Positions 1 to 5,287 of a stretch of 24,163 bases of DNA are shown here, in pieces. The stretch's first letter is position 1. Every line of letters starts with the position of its first letter. Origin of the DNA: a virus. A model generated the notes under the pieces. The model saw only the letters and a program-made list of their open reading frames with translations, did no database searches and was not told the origin of the DNA. The position numbers and the translations under genes are program-made. The stretch covers positions 1 to 24,163 of the IMG/VR virus record IMGVR_UViG_3300020195_000164, one strand, 5' to 3'.

Positions 1-3
1 CAC

Positions 4-47
4 CTAACAACCAAGTACACGCATTGCGTATATTTAAACCCCAAACA
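4..47. repeat. 44-bp direct repeat, copy 1
   Basis: These 44 bases recur without mismatch at 1134-1177. The unit begins CTAACAACC, contains the palindrome ACGCA-T-TGCGT (19-29) and ends in TTTAAACCCCAAACA just before an ATG. Here that ATG (50) opens only an 11-codon ORF (50-85), which may be a remnant. The two copies bracket the MT-A70 gene and the small gene at 879, so the enclosed block may have moved or duplicated as a unit. The repetition is directly seen; the mobility is inference. Confidence 0.85.
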
Positions 48-132
48 AAATGAAAGACGATTTATTAAAACTTGAAAATAACTAATCGTTTGTGCGGTGG
101 GTTTTTGTTTTTAAAAATTGTTACCACACACT

Positions 133-684
133 ATGACAAAATATAAAACAATAGTAGCAGACCCACCTTGGAAGTATGGGAAATGGGGTGTAGGAAGTTC
201 AAAAAGTGTATTCAGCAAAAAGCATAATGAAGAAGCCGAACCAATGCCATACGAAACTATGAGTGTTGATGAAATTAAGGCTTTGAATGTAGCAAGTTTA
301 GCTGATGAAAATTGTGAACTTTATTTGTGGACTACTCAAAAATATTTACCTGATGCTTTTGAAGTATTGAAGGCTTGGGGTTTTAAATATTGCCAAACTT
401 TGACTTGGTGTAAAACTCCAATGGGAACTGGACAGGGTGGTGTTTATTGCCCTACAACTGAATTTATTTTACTTGGAAGAAAAGGCAAAGCACCAAAAGT
501 AAAAAGAGTGGATACAACTTGGTGGAATGTAAAGAGAACAAATAAACACTCTAAAAAGCCTGAATTTTTTCAAGACTTAATAGAAACCGTTTCCGATGCT
601 CCACGATTAGAAATGTTTGCAAGACGTGAACGTGTCGGGTGGCATATTTGGGGTAATGAAGTCGTTAGCGATGTCGTTCTTTAA
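133..684 (+). CDS. MT-A70 family adenine-N6 DNA methyltransferase
   Basis: The product is expected to transfer a methyl group from SAM to the N6 of adenine in DNA; such phage enzymes usually protect against host restriction. The DPPW catalytic motif sits at residues 10-13. The C-terminal half has the family's GxGxGGVYCPTTEFILLGRKG-like block (read as GTGQGGVYCPTTEFILLGRK) and the ending RLEMFARRERVGWHIWGNE, typical of MT-A70 proteins. At about 183 aa it is a normal compact phage version. I chose ATG 133 because a start at TTG 118 adds only five residues not typical of the family. The target sequence cannot be predicted. The gene lies between two copies of a 44-bp repeat, which suggests it was acquired as a cassette. 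Confidence 0.9.
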   Translation: MTKYKTIVADPPWKYGKWGVGSSKSVFSKKHNEEAEPMPYETMSVDEIKALNVASLADENCELYLWTTQKYLPDAFEVLKAWGFKYCQTLTWCKTPMGTGQGGVYCPTTEFILLGRKGKAPKVKRVDTTWWNVKRTNKHSKKPEFFQDLIETVSDAPRLEMFARRERVGWHIWGNEVVSDVVL

Positions 685-693
685 AATGGCTAC

Positions 694-821
694 TAACGTT
701 TTGCAGCTACCAGAAGGGCGGGATTTAAACCACTAAATAAACTTAGAAAGATGAAAAATAATTTAACCACAAATGTTTCTGACGAAGCCGAAAGCCCCGC
801 CTTTTTGGTAGGTGCTGTTAG
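694..821. repeat. Imperfect long inverted repeat, cassette-boundary-like stem-loop
   Basis: The arm 703-722 (GCAGCTACCAGAAGGGCGGG) pairs with 796-815, matching its reverse complement at 17 of 20 positions. Outward of the stem CTAAC (694-698) pairs with GTTAG (817-821), with a five-base bulge on the left. About 73 bases separate the arms. After the left arm comes ATTTAAACC, also found in the 44-bp direct repeats at 4 and 1134, so all three elements share a CTAAC...TTTAAACC...ATGAA layout. A 36-codon ORF at 751-861 runs through the right arm and is probably repeat-encoded. The architecture recalls integron attC sites, but the core-site consensus is not met. Confidence 0.7.
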
Positions 822-861
822 CAGATGTAAAATTTCCCTTTTGAGCGTGGGATGCTCGTAA
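751..861 (+). CDS. Very short ORF inside the inverted repeat (36 aa), doubtful
   Basis: ATG at 751 follows an A-rich leader and opens 36 codons. The middle (PAFLVGAVS) is simply the translation of the right arm of the surrounding inverted repeat, so its sequence is constrained by DNA structure. I see no domain, signal peptide or membrane segment. It could be a short leader peptide or chance. It is listed because it fills the gap between the methyltransferase and the gene at 879. Confidence 0.2.
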   Translation: MKNNLTTNVSDEAESPAFLVGAVSRCKISLLSVGCS

Positions 862-878
862 CATAAAACAAATTCAAA

Positions 879-1103
879 ATGAAAATTACAATTGAAAGTA
901 CTACAAAAATCACAGAATTAAACGGAGTTCCAGCAAGGGTTTGGGAAGGACAGACCGAAAGCGGAATAAAAGTTCATTGCTACATAACAAGAGTAGCGAT
1001 TGACAAAGATGAGCCAAGAGTAGATGAGTTCAAAAATGAATTGCAGGAACAGAAAGTTCCATCGGCAGAAATTGAAGCGATACCATTACGAATGATTATG
1101 TGA
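879..1103 (+). CDS. Small conserved-looking protein of unknown function (74 aa)
   Basis: This is a 74-aa acidic soluble protein with no signal peptide or membrane span. The N-terminal half reads as beta strands around NGVPARVWEG and GIKVHCYITRV. The C-terminal half is predicted helical, ending in PSAEIEAIPLRMIM. I do not recognise a named family, though the NGVPARVWEG...AIPLRMI pattern looks conserved rather than random. The start is ATG 879 after an A-rich leader (acaaattcaaaatg). It sits between the inverted repeat (694-821) and the second copy of the 44-bp repeat (1134-1177), as if it were the payload of a small gene cassette. Confidence 0.55.
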   Translation: MKITIESTTKITELNGVPARVWEGQTESGIKVHCYITRVAIDKDEPRVDEFKNELQEQKVPSAEIEAIPLRMIM

Positions 1104-1133
1104 TTGTGCGTTGGCGGGATAATTTTATTTCTG

Positions 1134-1177
1134 CTAACAACCAAGTACACGCATTGCGTATATTTAAACCCCAAACA
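1134..1177. repeat. 44-bp direct repeat, copy 2
   Basis: Identical to 4-47, including the central palindrome ACGCATTGCGT (1149-1159). It ends three bases before the ATG of the gene at 1180, so it serves as that gene's leader, as copy 1 does for the 11-codon ORF at 50. Two identical leaders in front of unrelated coding sequence point to recombination at this element or to a shared regulatory site. Confidence 0.85.
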
Positions 1178-1179
1178 CC

Positions 1180-1383
1180 ATGAAGGTCATAGATGTAAAA
1201 GCCGAGATTAGATACAGGAGGGATGGTGACGACACCTTTTTTGTAATTGTCGAGGGACAGAAGCCAATTAAAGGAAGGTTGAAGTACTGGAATGGAGGCT
1301 TGCTGGAAAAGTCCGGCGGGCACACACCGAAACGCAGATCAGACATTAAGTGGCTGACCGATAGAGAGTATCACGGAAAATAA
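1180..1383 (+). CDS. Small unknown protein (67 aa)
   Basis: A 67-aa, lysine/arginine-rich protein starting at ATG 1180 immediately after the 44-bp repeat. The first half (VKAEIRYRRDGDDTFFVIVEG) looks like a two-strand beta hairpin. The second half is basic, with KPIKGRLKYWNGGLLEKSGG and a KRRSDIKWL tail, and could bind nucleic acid. No family is recognised. It is followed after 13 bp by the broken XF1762-like reading frame. Coding status rests on the clean ATG, length and amino-acid composition. Confidence 0.5.
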   Translation: MKVIDVKAEIRYRRDGDDTFFVIVEGQKPIKGRLKYWNGGLLEKSGGHTPKRRSDIKWLTDREYHGK

Positions 1384-1396
1384 ACCTTAAACACAG

Positions 1397-1618
1397 TTGC
1401 TGTCTATTGTCCCAATTTTTCAAGACGAAGCCTTTGCCTTTATTGTGCAATATCACCGACATCACAAAAAACCAATAGGTAGTTTGTTTCAAATTGCAGT
1501 AAGTGACGGGGAAAAAATAGTTGGTGTTGCAGTAGTTGGGAGGCCAGTAGCCAGAATGATTCAGGATGGCTTGAAGGTGAAATGGTTGGCTATGCTCGCT
1601 GCATGGTTACACAAGTAA
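1397..1618 (+). pseudogene. XF1762-like phage protein, N-terminal fragment, frame broken
   Basis: The first ~55 residues match the start of the XF1762 family of phage proteins as I know it: a LSIVPI opening, QYHRHHKKPIG (the HRHH block), then GEKIVGVAVVGRPVAR. Full members run well over 100 residues with a downstream EVTRLCTDG-type block; here the family sequence stops after GRPVARM and ends in an unrelated short tail at 1618. The only usable start is TTG 1397. A different frame takes over near 1561 and continues to 1659, where its TGA overlaps the ATG of the next gene. I read this as a deletion or recombination scar joining the head of one gene to the tail of another. Confidence 0.6.
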
Positions 1619-1659
1619 AATATTGGAGACAGGAATTTTATAAAAAACACAACCAATGA
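1561..1659 (+). pseudogene. C-terminal coding remnant in a second frame
   Basis: From about 1561 this frame reads SGWLEGEMVGYARCM, continues with VTQVKYWRQEFYKKHNQ and stops at 1657-1659. The composition is strongly protein-like, and the stop forms an ATGA overlap with ATG 1656, the coupling used throughout this window. It has no plausible start of its own: upstream the frame is open only to a TGA at 1504. It therefore looks like the genuine 3' end of a gene whose 5' part was lost or shifted out of frame. The family is not recognised. Confidence 0.45.
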
Positions 1660-1898
1660 AGCACCTCCTATACACCATCCTCACCGGATTTGTCATCGTC
1701 TACGGCACCATCACGGCGATAATCTACGGTCATGAAATTGACGACTTCATGACTACTCACAGTGTTGGAGCCTCATTGGTGCTAATGGTATTCCTATTAA
1801 TTTTTTCGATGACTTGCTTCTTGCAGACAAACGAGTGGTTGAGGAACTTGGTTAGAAAAGTAAAGACGATAGTTTTGAAAAGAATTGGTAGAACATGA
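1656..1898 (+). CDS. Small membrane protein with two transmembrane segments (80 aa)
   Basis: Two hydrophobic stretches, about residues 5-25 (LLYTILTGFVIVYGTITAII) and 37-57 (ASLVLMVFLLIFSMTCFL), predict a two-pass inner-membrane protein, followed by a basic cytoplasmic tail (RNLVRKVKTIVLKRIGR). Small two-span phage proteins include holins, but this one lies with recombination-type genes rather than a lysis module, and no endolysin is visible nearby, so I make no holin call. Its start overlaps the preceding frame's stop, and its stop overlaps the next start (ATGA at 1895), so the three are translationally coupled. Confidence 0.6.
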   Translation: MKHLLYTILTGFVIVYGTITAIIYGHEIDDFMTTHSVGASLVLMVFLLIFSMTCFLQTNEWLRNLVRKVKTIVLKRIGRT

Positions 1899-2335
1899 AA
1901 CTCCTGACCTACACAGCCGGGAACCCCAAGAGCCATAAGGAAATAGGCCAAAGGCTTCGTGAACTCAAGCCGGGGGAATATATAATCCAGATAAAAAGGA
2001 ATCGCCCTGTGCGATCCTTGAGCCAAAACAAATTCTATTGGGCACTCATTCAGATAGTGGCAACGGACACGGCCCACACAGCCAAAGAGGTTGACAATAT
2101 GTTCAAGATGGATCGCTTCTTTGAAACCATTGAATATCCAGGTGGGAGGACAAAGACAATTCCGAAAGATTTTCATAATCTTGACACGGTTGAATTCAGC
2201 GTAGTAGTCAACAACCTTCAGCAATGGATCAGGGAGACGTTCCCTGAGCTAATTATTCCAAGAAAGGAGGATTTGACGTATGCCCAATGGCTTCAAATTC
2301 AAAAGCAGTATGCAGATGTTAATTCAGGATTTTAG
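1895..2335 (+). CDS. NinB-like recombination protein (146 aa)
   Basis: The segment IKRNRPVRSLSQNKFYWALI at residues 33-52 matches the signature of the NinB/Orf family (a basic stretch followed by RSxxQNxxYW). The C-terminal part has a LQQWIRETFPELIIP helix. In lambda, NinB (Orf) binds ssDNA/SSB and assists recombination in the RecBCD-independent pathway. Length is close to the family norm of ~140 aa. It overlaps the membrane protein by four bases and is followed 14 bp later by an HNH-type protein that resembles NinG; ninB and ninG also cluster in lambdoid phages. Family assignment is by motif only. Confidence 0.6.
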   Translation: MKLLTYTAGNPKSHKEIGQRLRELKPGEYIIQIKRNRPVRSLSQNKFYWALIQIVATDTAHTAKEVDNMFKMDRFFETIEYPGGRTKTIPKDFHNLDTVEFSVVVNNLQQWIRETFPELIIPRKEDLTYAQWLQIQKQYADVNSGF

Positions 2336-2349
2336 TTTATATTTGAACA

Positions 2350-2913
2350 ATGCCTTGTAATATTTGCGGCCATAGCATCATTGAGAATAAAGACACCGGG
2401 CTTTGTGCATCCTGTGGGGCAAACGAGCGCAAGGCAGAGCGCAATTCAAACAAGCCAATCAAATCATACCAGCTTCCCAAAGTATCTCAGAGGCGAAAAA
2501 AAGAAATCATTCAGGGAAATCCGATCAGGCATAAAACTCCGAACCTCTATTACTGTTCTGATGGATCAAGGGTTTCACAAAATAAGATAGACTGGAAATA
2601 TCAAAGAGCCAGGGAGAAAAGGTATGCCGGACTTTCTACTAAGCACTGCGAAGGATGCGGGGCAATGTGCAACGGATCAGCGCACATAATTGCTCAAGCC
2701 AGGTGTAAGGTGATTCACAAAACAGAATTAATATGGAATCCAAAGAACTTTTTTCCAGCTTGTTCCCCTTGTAATTTAGCAATAGAAAATCCGAAAGGAG
2801 AAGCGTGGAAGTCGCTGAGAAATATTGAATATTGTTTGGAATTCATCCAGGCACATGATCCAGAACTTTATCGCAAATTTGAAGTTCAGTCAGGGAAATC
2901 ACTTCCTGCATAA
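2350..2913 (+). CDS. HNH/zinc-ribbon protein, NinG-like nuclease candidate
   Basis: There are two metal-binding parts. An N-terminal zinc ribbon has C3, C6, C19 and C22. A C-terminal HNH-like core has CEGCG at 100-104, AHII with the candidate H at 112, LIWNPKNFF with N at 130, and CSPCN at 138-142. The spacing matches the treble-clef His-Me finger fold, where two CxxC pairs hold zinc and the central His is catalytic. NinG (Rap), a Holliday-junction nuclease of lambdoid phages, has a comparable CxxC...AHxx...CxxCN layout, and the NinB-like neighbour supports that comparison. An RNA- or DNA-binding HNH of another class is equally possible. Confidence 0.6.
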   Translation: MPCNICGHSIIENKDTGLCASCGANERKAERNSNKPIKSYQLPKVSQRRKKEIIQGNPIRHKTPNLYYCSDGSRVSQNKIDWKYQRAREKRYAGLSTKHCEGCGAMCNGSAHIIAQARCKVIHKTELIWNPKNFFPACSPCNLAIENPKGEAWKSLRNIEYCLEFIQAHDPELYRKFEVQSGKSLPA

Positions 2914-2968
2914 AAAATCAAACCACTAAGGTAAACACGGTTGGTCATTATTTTCCGAACCACTGAGG

Positions 2969-3000
2969 GGGGTTGGAAAAATCATAAAACTTACAACCCC
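2969..3000. other. 7-bp inverted repeat in a 229-bp intergenic gap
   Basis: GGGGTTG (2969-2975) and CAACCCC (2994-3000) are exact inverted repeats 18 bases apart, in the gap 2914-3142 between the HNH gene and the next gene. No T-tract follows, so it is a poor intrinsic terminator. It could be an operator or chance. The rest of the gap is A/T-rich, and I see no convincing TTTG/TAnnTTTG promoter pair. Confidence 0.3.
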
Positions 3001-3142
3001 TATGCCGGTTGAATTTTGGTAAGTTTTTGTCTTACCAGGTTTAATTCTGGATTAAAAAAAACAGCTATTTGTGTTAAGTATTTAAAACCTATTCAGTACA
3101 TTCACGTTTGAATAAGAAACAAAACACAAAACACAAAATCAA

Positions 3143-3451
3143 ATGAAAACAAAAATGAGGACTATTGACATTATAGCACTTGAATGGATGGACCGTATTA
3201 ATGGCAATTCCTATTTTGCAGCAAGGCTAATTATTAACTTACAAATGAAGGGAGAACAAACTATTTTGTTACCTTTTCAATACGGTTATGGGGATCACTA
3301 CCAGGATATGGCAAAACAGGAATTAAAAGCGCGCGGCCTACTCCCAAATGGGATTAATCACCTATGGCAGTTAAGTGAATTGGGTGTTATCATTCGTTCT
3401 TCCAAAATGGAGAACTGTAAAAAAAGAGACTTAAAACAACTTACCAAATGA
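3143..3451 (+). CDS. Conserved-looking phage protein of unknown function (102 aa)
   Basis: A 102-aa soluble protein. The block IDIIALEWMDRINGNSYFAARL (about residues 8-29) followed by LPFQYGYGDHYQDMAKQEL (about 43-61) looks like a conserved core rich in aromatic and acidic residues; I know similar small proteins from Bacteroidota phages, but no function. The C-terminal tail is lysine-rich. The start follows an extended acaaaacacaaaacacaaaatc leader, the usual A-rich translation context here. It opens a second run of small genes ending at the terminator at 4761-4790. Confidence 0.6.
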   Translation: MKTKMRTIDIIALEWMDRINGNSYFAARLIINLQMKGEQTILLPFQYGYGDHYQDMAKQELKARGLLPNGINHLWQLSELGVIIRSSKMENCKKRDLKQLTK

Positions 3452-3495
3452 AGTAAGGATAATTGCAACAAATGAATAATTAAAACAAAAAAGCC

Positions 3496-3972
3496 ATGAG
3501 AATTAAAGAAACAAAATTGTATCACTTCGATGAACTATCTGAGGAGGCAAAACAAAAAGCCATTGAAGGTCTATCTGATATTAATACAGACTATGAATGG
3601 TGGGAATCAACTTATGAGGATGCTGAAAATATTGGTTTGAAGTTGACCAGCTTTGGCCTGGATCGTAACAGGCACGCAACCGGTGAAATAATTACTTCTT
3701 ATCCTGAAATGGCTGAAAGTATTATTTCAGAACATGGCAAAGATTGTGAAACCCATAAGACAGCAAAGCAATTCCTTTCAGATAGGGATGAACTGGTGGC
3801 AAAATATTCAGATGGCAAAAAAACGGATATTGTCATTGAGGATAATGAAGTCAAATTTGATAATGAACTGGATGAATTGGAGGATGAATTTTTGAAGTCA
3901 ATTTTGGAGGACTATTCAATAATTCTGCAAAAGGACTACGAACACCTTACAAAGCAGCGAAGCCATAATTGA
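3496..3972 (+). CDS. Phage protein of the acidic YHFDELSEEAKQ type, C-terminus frameshifted
   Basis: The opening YHFDELSEEAKQKAIEGL and the block INTDYEWWESTYEDAENIGLK (28-48) recall a common family of hypothetical phage proteins, sometimes labelled antitoxin-like without proof. The protein is very acidic. The frame ends at 3972 with a tail (KQRSHN) foreign to the family. Skipping one A in the AAA at 3951-3953 continues as SSEAIIETIQANEYEFTENG to a stop at 4025-4027, which is what the family end looks like. The full product would be about 176 aa. A one-base insertion, a sequencing error or +1 slippage would each explain it. The start is preceded by aaaacaaaaaagcc. Confidence 0.65.
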   Translation: MRIKETKLYHFDELSEEAKQKAIEGLSDINTDYEWWESTYEDAENIGLKLTSFGLDRNRHATGEIITSYPEMAESIISEHGKDCETHKTAKQFLSDRDELVAKYSDGKKTDIVIEDNEVKFDNELDELEDEFLKSILEDYSIILQKDYEHLTKQRSHN

Positions 3973-4027
3973 AACAATCCAGGCAAATGAATATGAATTC
4001 ACCGAGAACGGTAAATTAGAACGATAA
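3952..4027 (+). pseudogene. Out-of-frame C-terminal end of the gene at 3496
   Basis: This +1 frame encodes SSEAIIETIQANEYEFTENG followed by KLER and a TAA at 4025-4027. It is acidic like the body of the upstream protein, and the junction aca-a-agc (3949-3955) restores a continuous sequence if one A is removed. It has no start of its own. The next small ORF begins three bases after its stop, which suits an intact gene ending here. Confidence 0.5.
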
Positions 4028-4030
4028 CCC

Positions 4031-4117
4031 ATGAAAAAAATCTATTCACAAATCGAAGACGTTGTGACCCTGGTAATACTGATCCTGATATTATGGATCA
4101 TTGACATAACAAATTGA
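4031..4117 (+). CDS. 28-aa single-span membrane peptide
   Basis: ATG 4031 opens 28 codons: a short polar N-terminus (MKKIYSQIEDV) followed by a run of V, L, I and W that makes one transmembrane helix (about residues 11-26). It starts three bases after the restored stop of the preceding gene and lies 21 bp before the next one. Size and hydrophobicity resemble the small membrane peptides common in phage early regions. Function is unknown, and coding status rests on layout and composition. Confidence 0.4.
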   Translation: MKKIYSQIEDVVTLVILILILWIIDITN

Positions 4118-4138
4118 TAACACAAAAACAAAAAAGCC

Positions 4139-4609
4139 ATGAAACAAATTGAAATTTTAACAGCGTTTGGAATTGGGAAACCAAACACAACCGAAAGGAT
4201 GCACGCAAAAACTCTTTCAGAAATTTTTGCAATGATTGCATCCATGCTATGTAATATTATGAGTGTGGTAATTGAATCCAGGGAATTCCATTTTGGGCAA
4301 ATCTGGGATACACCTATTGATAGGGATGCCAAACCATTCAGTGAAGGGACAAAAATGGAAGGTGAAAAATGGATCGTAAAAACAAAAACCGGCACTTACT
4401 CATTTAGTTTGCCAACCGGCAACCTATTTTACTTTGCCTTTTGCGATTTACTGAAAAACTTTGTTCCTGGATACATGAAAAAAGAAATTCAAGCAGAAGA
4501 AATTACCAGAAGGAACAAAACATTTGCAGCTATTTGCTATCTTGCATTTGGCTGTTTTGTGGCACTGATGGCCTATATTTTTTCTGGTATGGCTGTTTAT
4601 GCCTCATGA
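4139..4609 (+). CDS. Membrane-anchored protein of unknown function (156 aa)
   Basis: A soluble N-terminal region of about 125 residues is followed by one strong C-terminal transmembrane segment (about residues 128-152, FAAICYLAFGCFVALMAYIFS). An internal stretch FAMIASMLCNIMSVVI (29-44) is moderately hydrophobic and may be a buried helix. The C-terminal anchor would leave the bulk in the cytoplasm if the tail is outside. No family is recognised. The leader acacaaaaacaaaaaagcc before ATG 4139 is nearly the same as that before the gene at 3496, so the two probably share translational control. Confidence 0.55.
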   Translation: MKQIEILTAFGIGKPNTTERMHAKTLSEIFAMIASMLCNIMSVVIESREFHFGQIWDTPIDRDAKPFSEGTKMEGEKWIVKTKTGTYSFSLPTGNLFYFAFCDLLKNFVPGYMKKEIQAEEITRRNKTFAAICYLAFGCFVALMAYIFSGMAVYAS

Positions 4610-4625
4610 ATCAAAACAAAACAAC

Positions 4626-4736
4626 ATGAAATACAATCAAAATTTAAGGATCGAAGGTAACAGGGTTATTAGTTACAGCACTCATGTGGCAACCCTGGAC
4701 CATTCAAAAAGAGAGGTAACGGTAGGCAAGAGATAA
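4626..4736 (+). CDS. 36-aa phage protein, probably a shortened family member
   Basis: ATG 4626 opens MKYNQNLRIEGNRVISYSTH followed by VATLDHSKREVTVGKR. The N-terminal pattern (RIEGNxVxSYxTHVA) is one I know from small Bacteroidota phage proteins, whose usual length is longer with a further C-terminal block, so this copy may be truncated. It is the last gene before the terminator at 4761-4790. No function can be given. Confidence 0.4.
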   Translation: MKYNQNLRIEGNRVISYSTHVATLDHSKREVTVGKR

Positions 4737-4760
4737 GGCAAGCCACAATCCAACAAACCG

Positions 4761-4790
4761 AACCCGTCATTTGATTATGACGGGTTTTTT
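4761..4790 (+). terminator. Strong rho-independent terminator
   Basis: AACCCGTCAT (4761-4770) pairs perfectly with ATGACGGGTT (4777-4786) around a six-base loop TTGATT. The 3' arm runs into TTTTTT (4785-4790), giving a ten-pair stem plus U-tract. It ends the small-gene operon (3143-4736) and separates it from the late region. Confidence 0.9.
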
Positions 4791-5127
4791 ATTGCCCTAA
4801 TATATCCATACAGGGTATAGGATAACACCATCCAGACAGATAAGCCAGCTTAAATGCAAACGTAATGCAAGTGACAAGCCACCACGCAAAGGGTCAAAGG
4901 CTTGTAAGGTATAGTATGCCTTGGTATGCACTATTTACAGTCCATTACAGACACGCATACAAAACAAGCAGGCAATACACCCTAATAAGTAAAGCCCTCC
5001 CATATCGCACGCAATGCAGTCCTATAGCCATGACATTGTGACACTGACAAGGTACTCCGACAGCCCAAAACCTGACACGCAAAGGATGCGAAGCCGCACG
5101 AAGCGACCTCATTACGCAAAAAACAAA
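4791..5127. other. Non-coding region with recurring ACGCAA motifs
   Basis: No credible gene is visible on either strand; the reverse-strand frame at 4945-5139 has an unprotein-like composition. The motif ACGCAA occurs on the + strand at 4884, 5009, 5077, 5114 and, just beyond this stretch, 5229; three copies extend to ACGCAAAGG (4884, 5077, 5229). A hairpin lies at 4803-4824 (TATCCATAC, loop AGG, GTATaGGATA with one bulge). CGAAGC is repeated at 5090-5095 and 5100-5105. Short repeated motifs in a gene-free gap between operons could be regulator sites or part of a replication origin; nothing decides between these. Confidence 0.5.
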
Positions 5128-5164
5128 AATTGTCGCCATTTGTCGTCTGGTTTTGGCGACAATT
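5128..5164. promoter_or_regulatory. 11-bp perfect inverted repeat, operator candidate
   Basis: AATTGTCGCCA (5128-5138) and TGGCGACAATT (5154-5164) are perfect inverted repeats with a 15-base spacer. The spacer holds a third TGTCG half-site (5141-5145), ten bases after the first at 5131. The element ends three bases before the TATATTTG promoter-like box, where a bound repressor would block transcription of the methyltransferase-terminase operon. It could also form an RNA hairpin, but it lies upstream of the likely transcription start. Confidence 0.6.
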
Positions 5165-5166
5165 AC

Positions 5167-5174
5167 TATATTTG
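5167..5174 (+). promoter_or_regulatory. Bacteroidota-type -7 promoter box (TATATTTG)
   Basis: TATATTTG matches the TAnnTTTG -7 consensus of Bacteroidota housekeeping promoters. TTTG sequences upstream occur at 5139-5142 and 5152-5155, giving gaps of 24 and 11 bases against the usual ~19, so the -33 element is imperfect. Its position 113 bp before the methyltransferase start and directly after an operator-like palindrome supports the call. Confidence 0.45.
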
Positions 5175-5198
5175 TGGATTGGAGAGAGAGTTGGGGGG

Positions 5199-5243
5199 AT
5201 GAAGCGGGAATTGCTTCTGAGTATTAATACGCAAAGGTTGTAG
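5199..5243 (+). CDS. Possible 14-codon leader ORF
   Basis: Within the ~110-nt leader between the promoter box and the methyltransferase, ATG 5199 follows a GGGGGG run and opens 14 codons (MKRELLLSINTQRL) ending in TAG. GAAGC...GCTTC could form a small hairpin over its start. It might act as a leader peptide or be chance; there is no further evidence. Confidence 0.2.
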   Translation: MKRELLLSINTQRL

Positions 5244-5287
5244 AAAGGGTTTTAGATATTCAACACTTTTTTGAAATTATTTTTTTA

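Noticed and set aside
694-821. Integron attC site
   Set aside because: The stem is convincing and the spacing is plausible, but the outer boxes (TACTAAC and GTTAGCA) miss the RYYYAAC/GTTRRRY consensus and no integron integrase is visible. I kept it only as an inverted repeat.
1656-1898. Holin
   Set aside because: Two membrane segments fit, but no endolysin or lysis genes are nearby and the neighbours are recombination-type proteins.
4945-5139. Reverse-strand coding frame in the gene-free gap
   Set aside because: It is a 64-codon frame with cysteine- and valine-rich, unprotein-like composition, overlaps the ACGCAA repeats and has no plausible leader.
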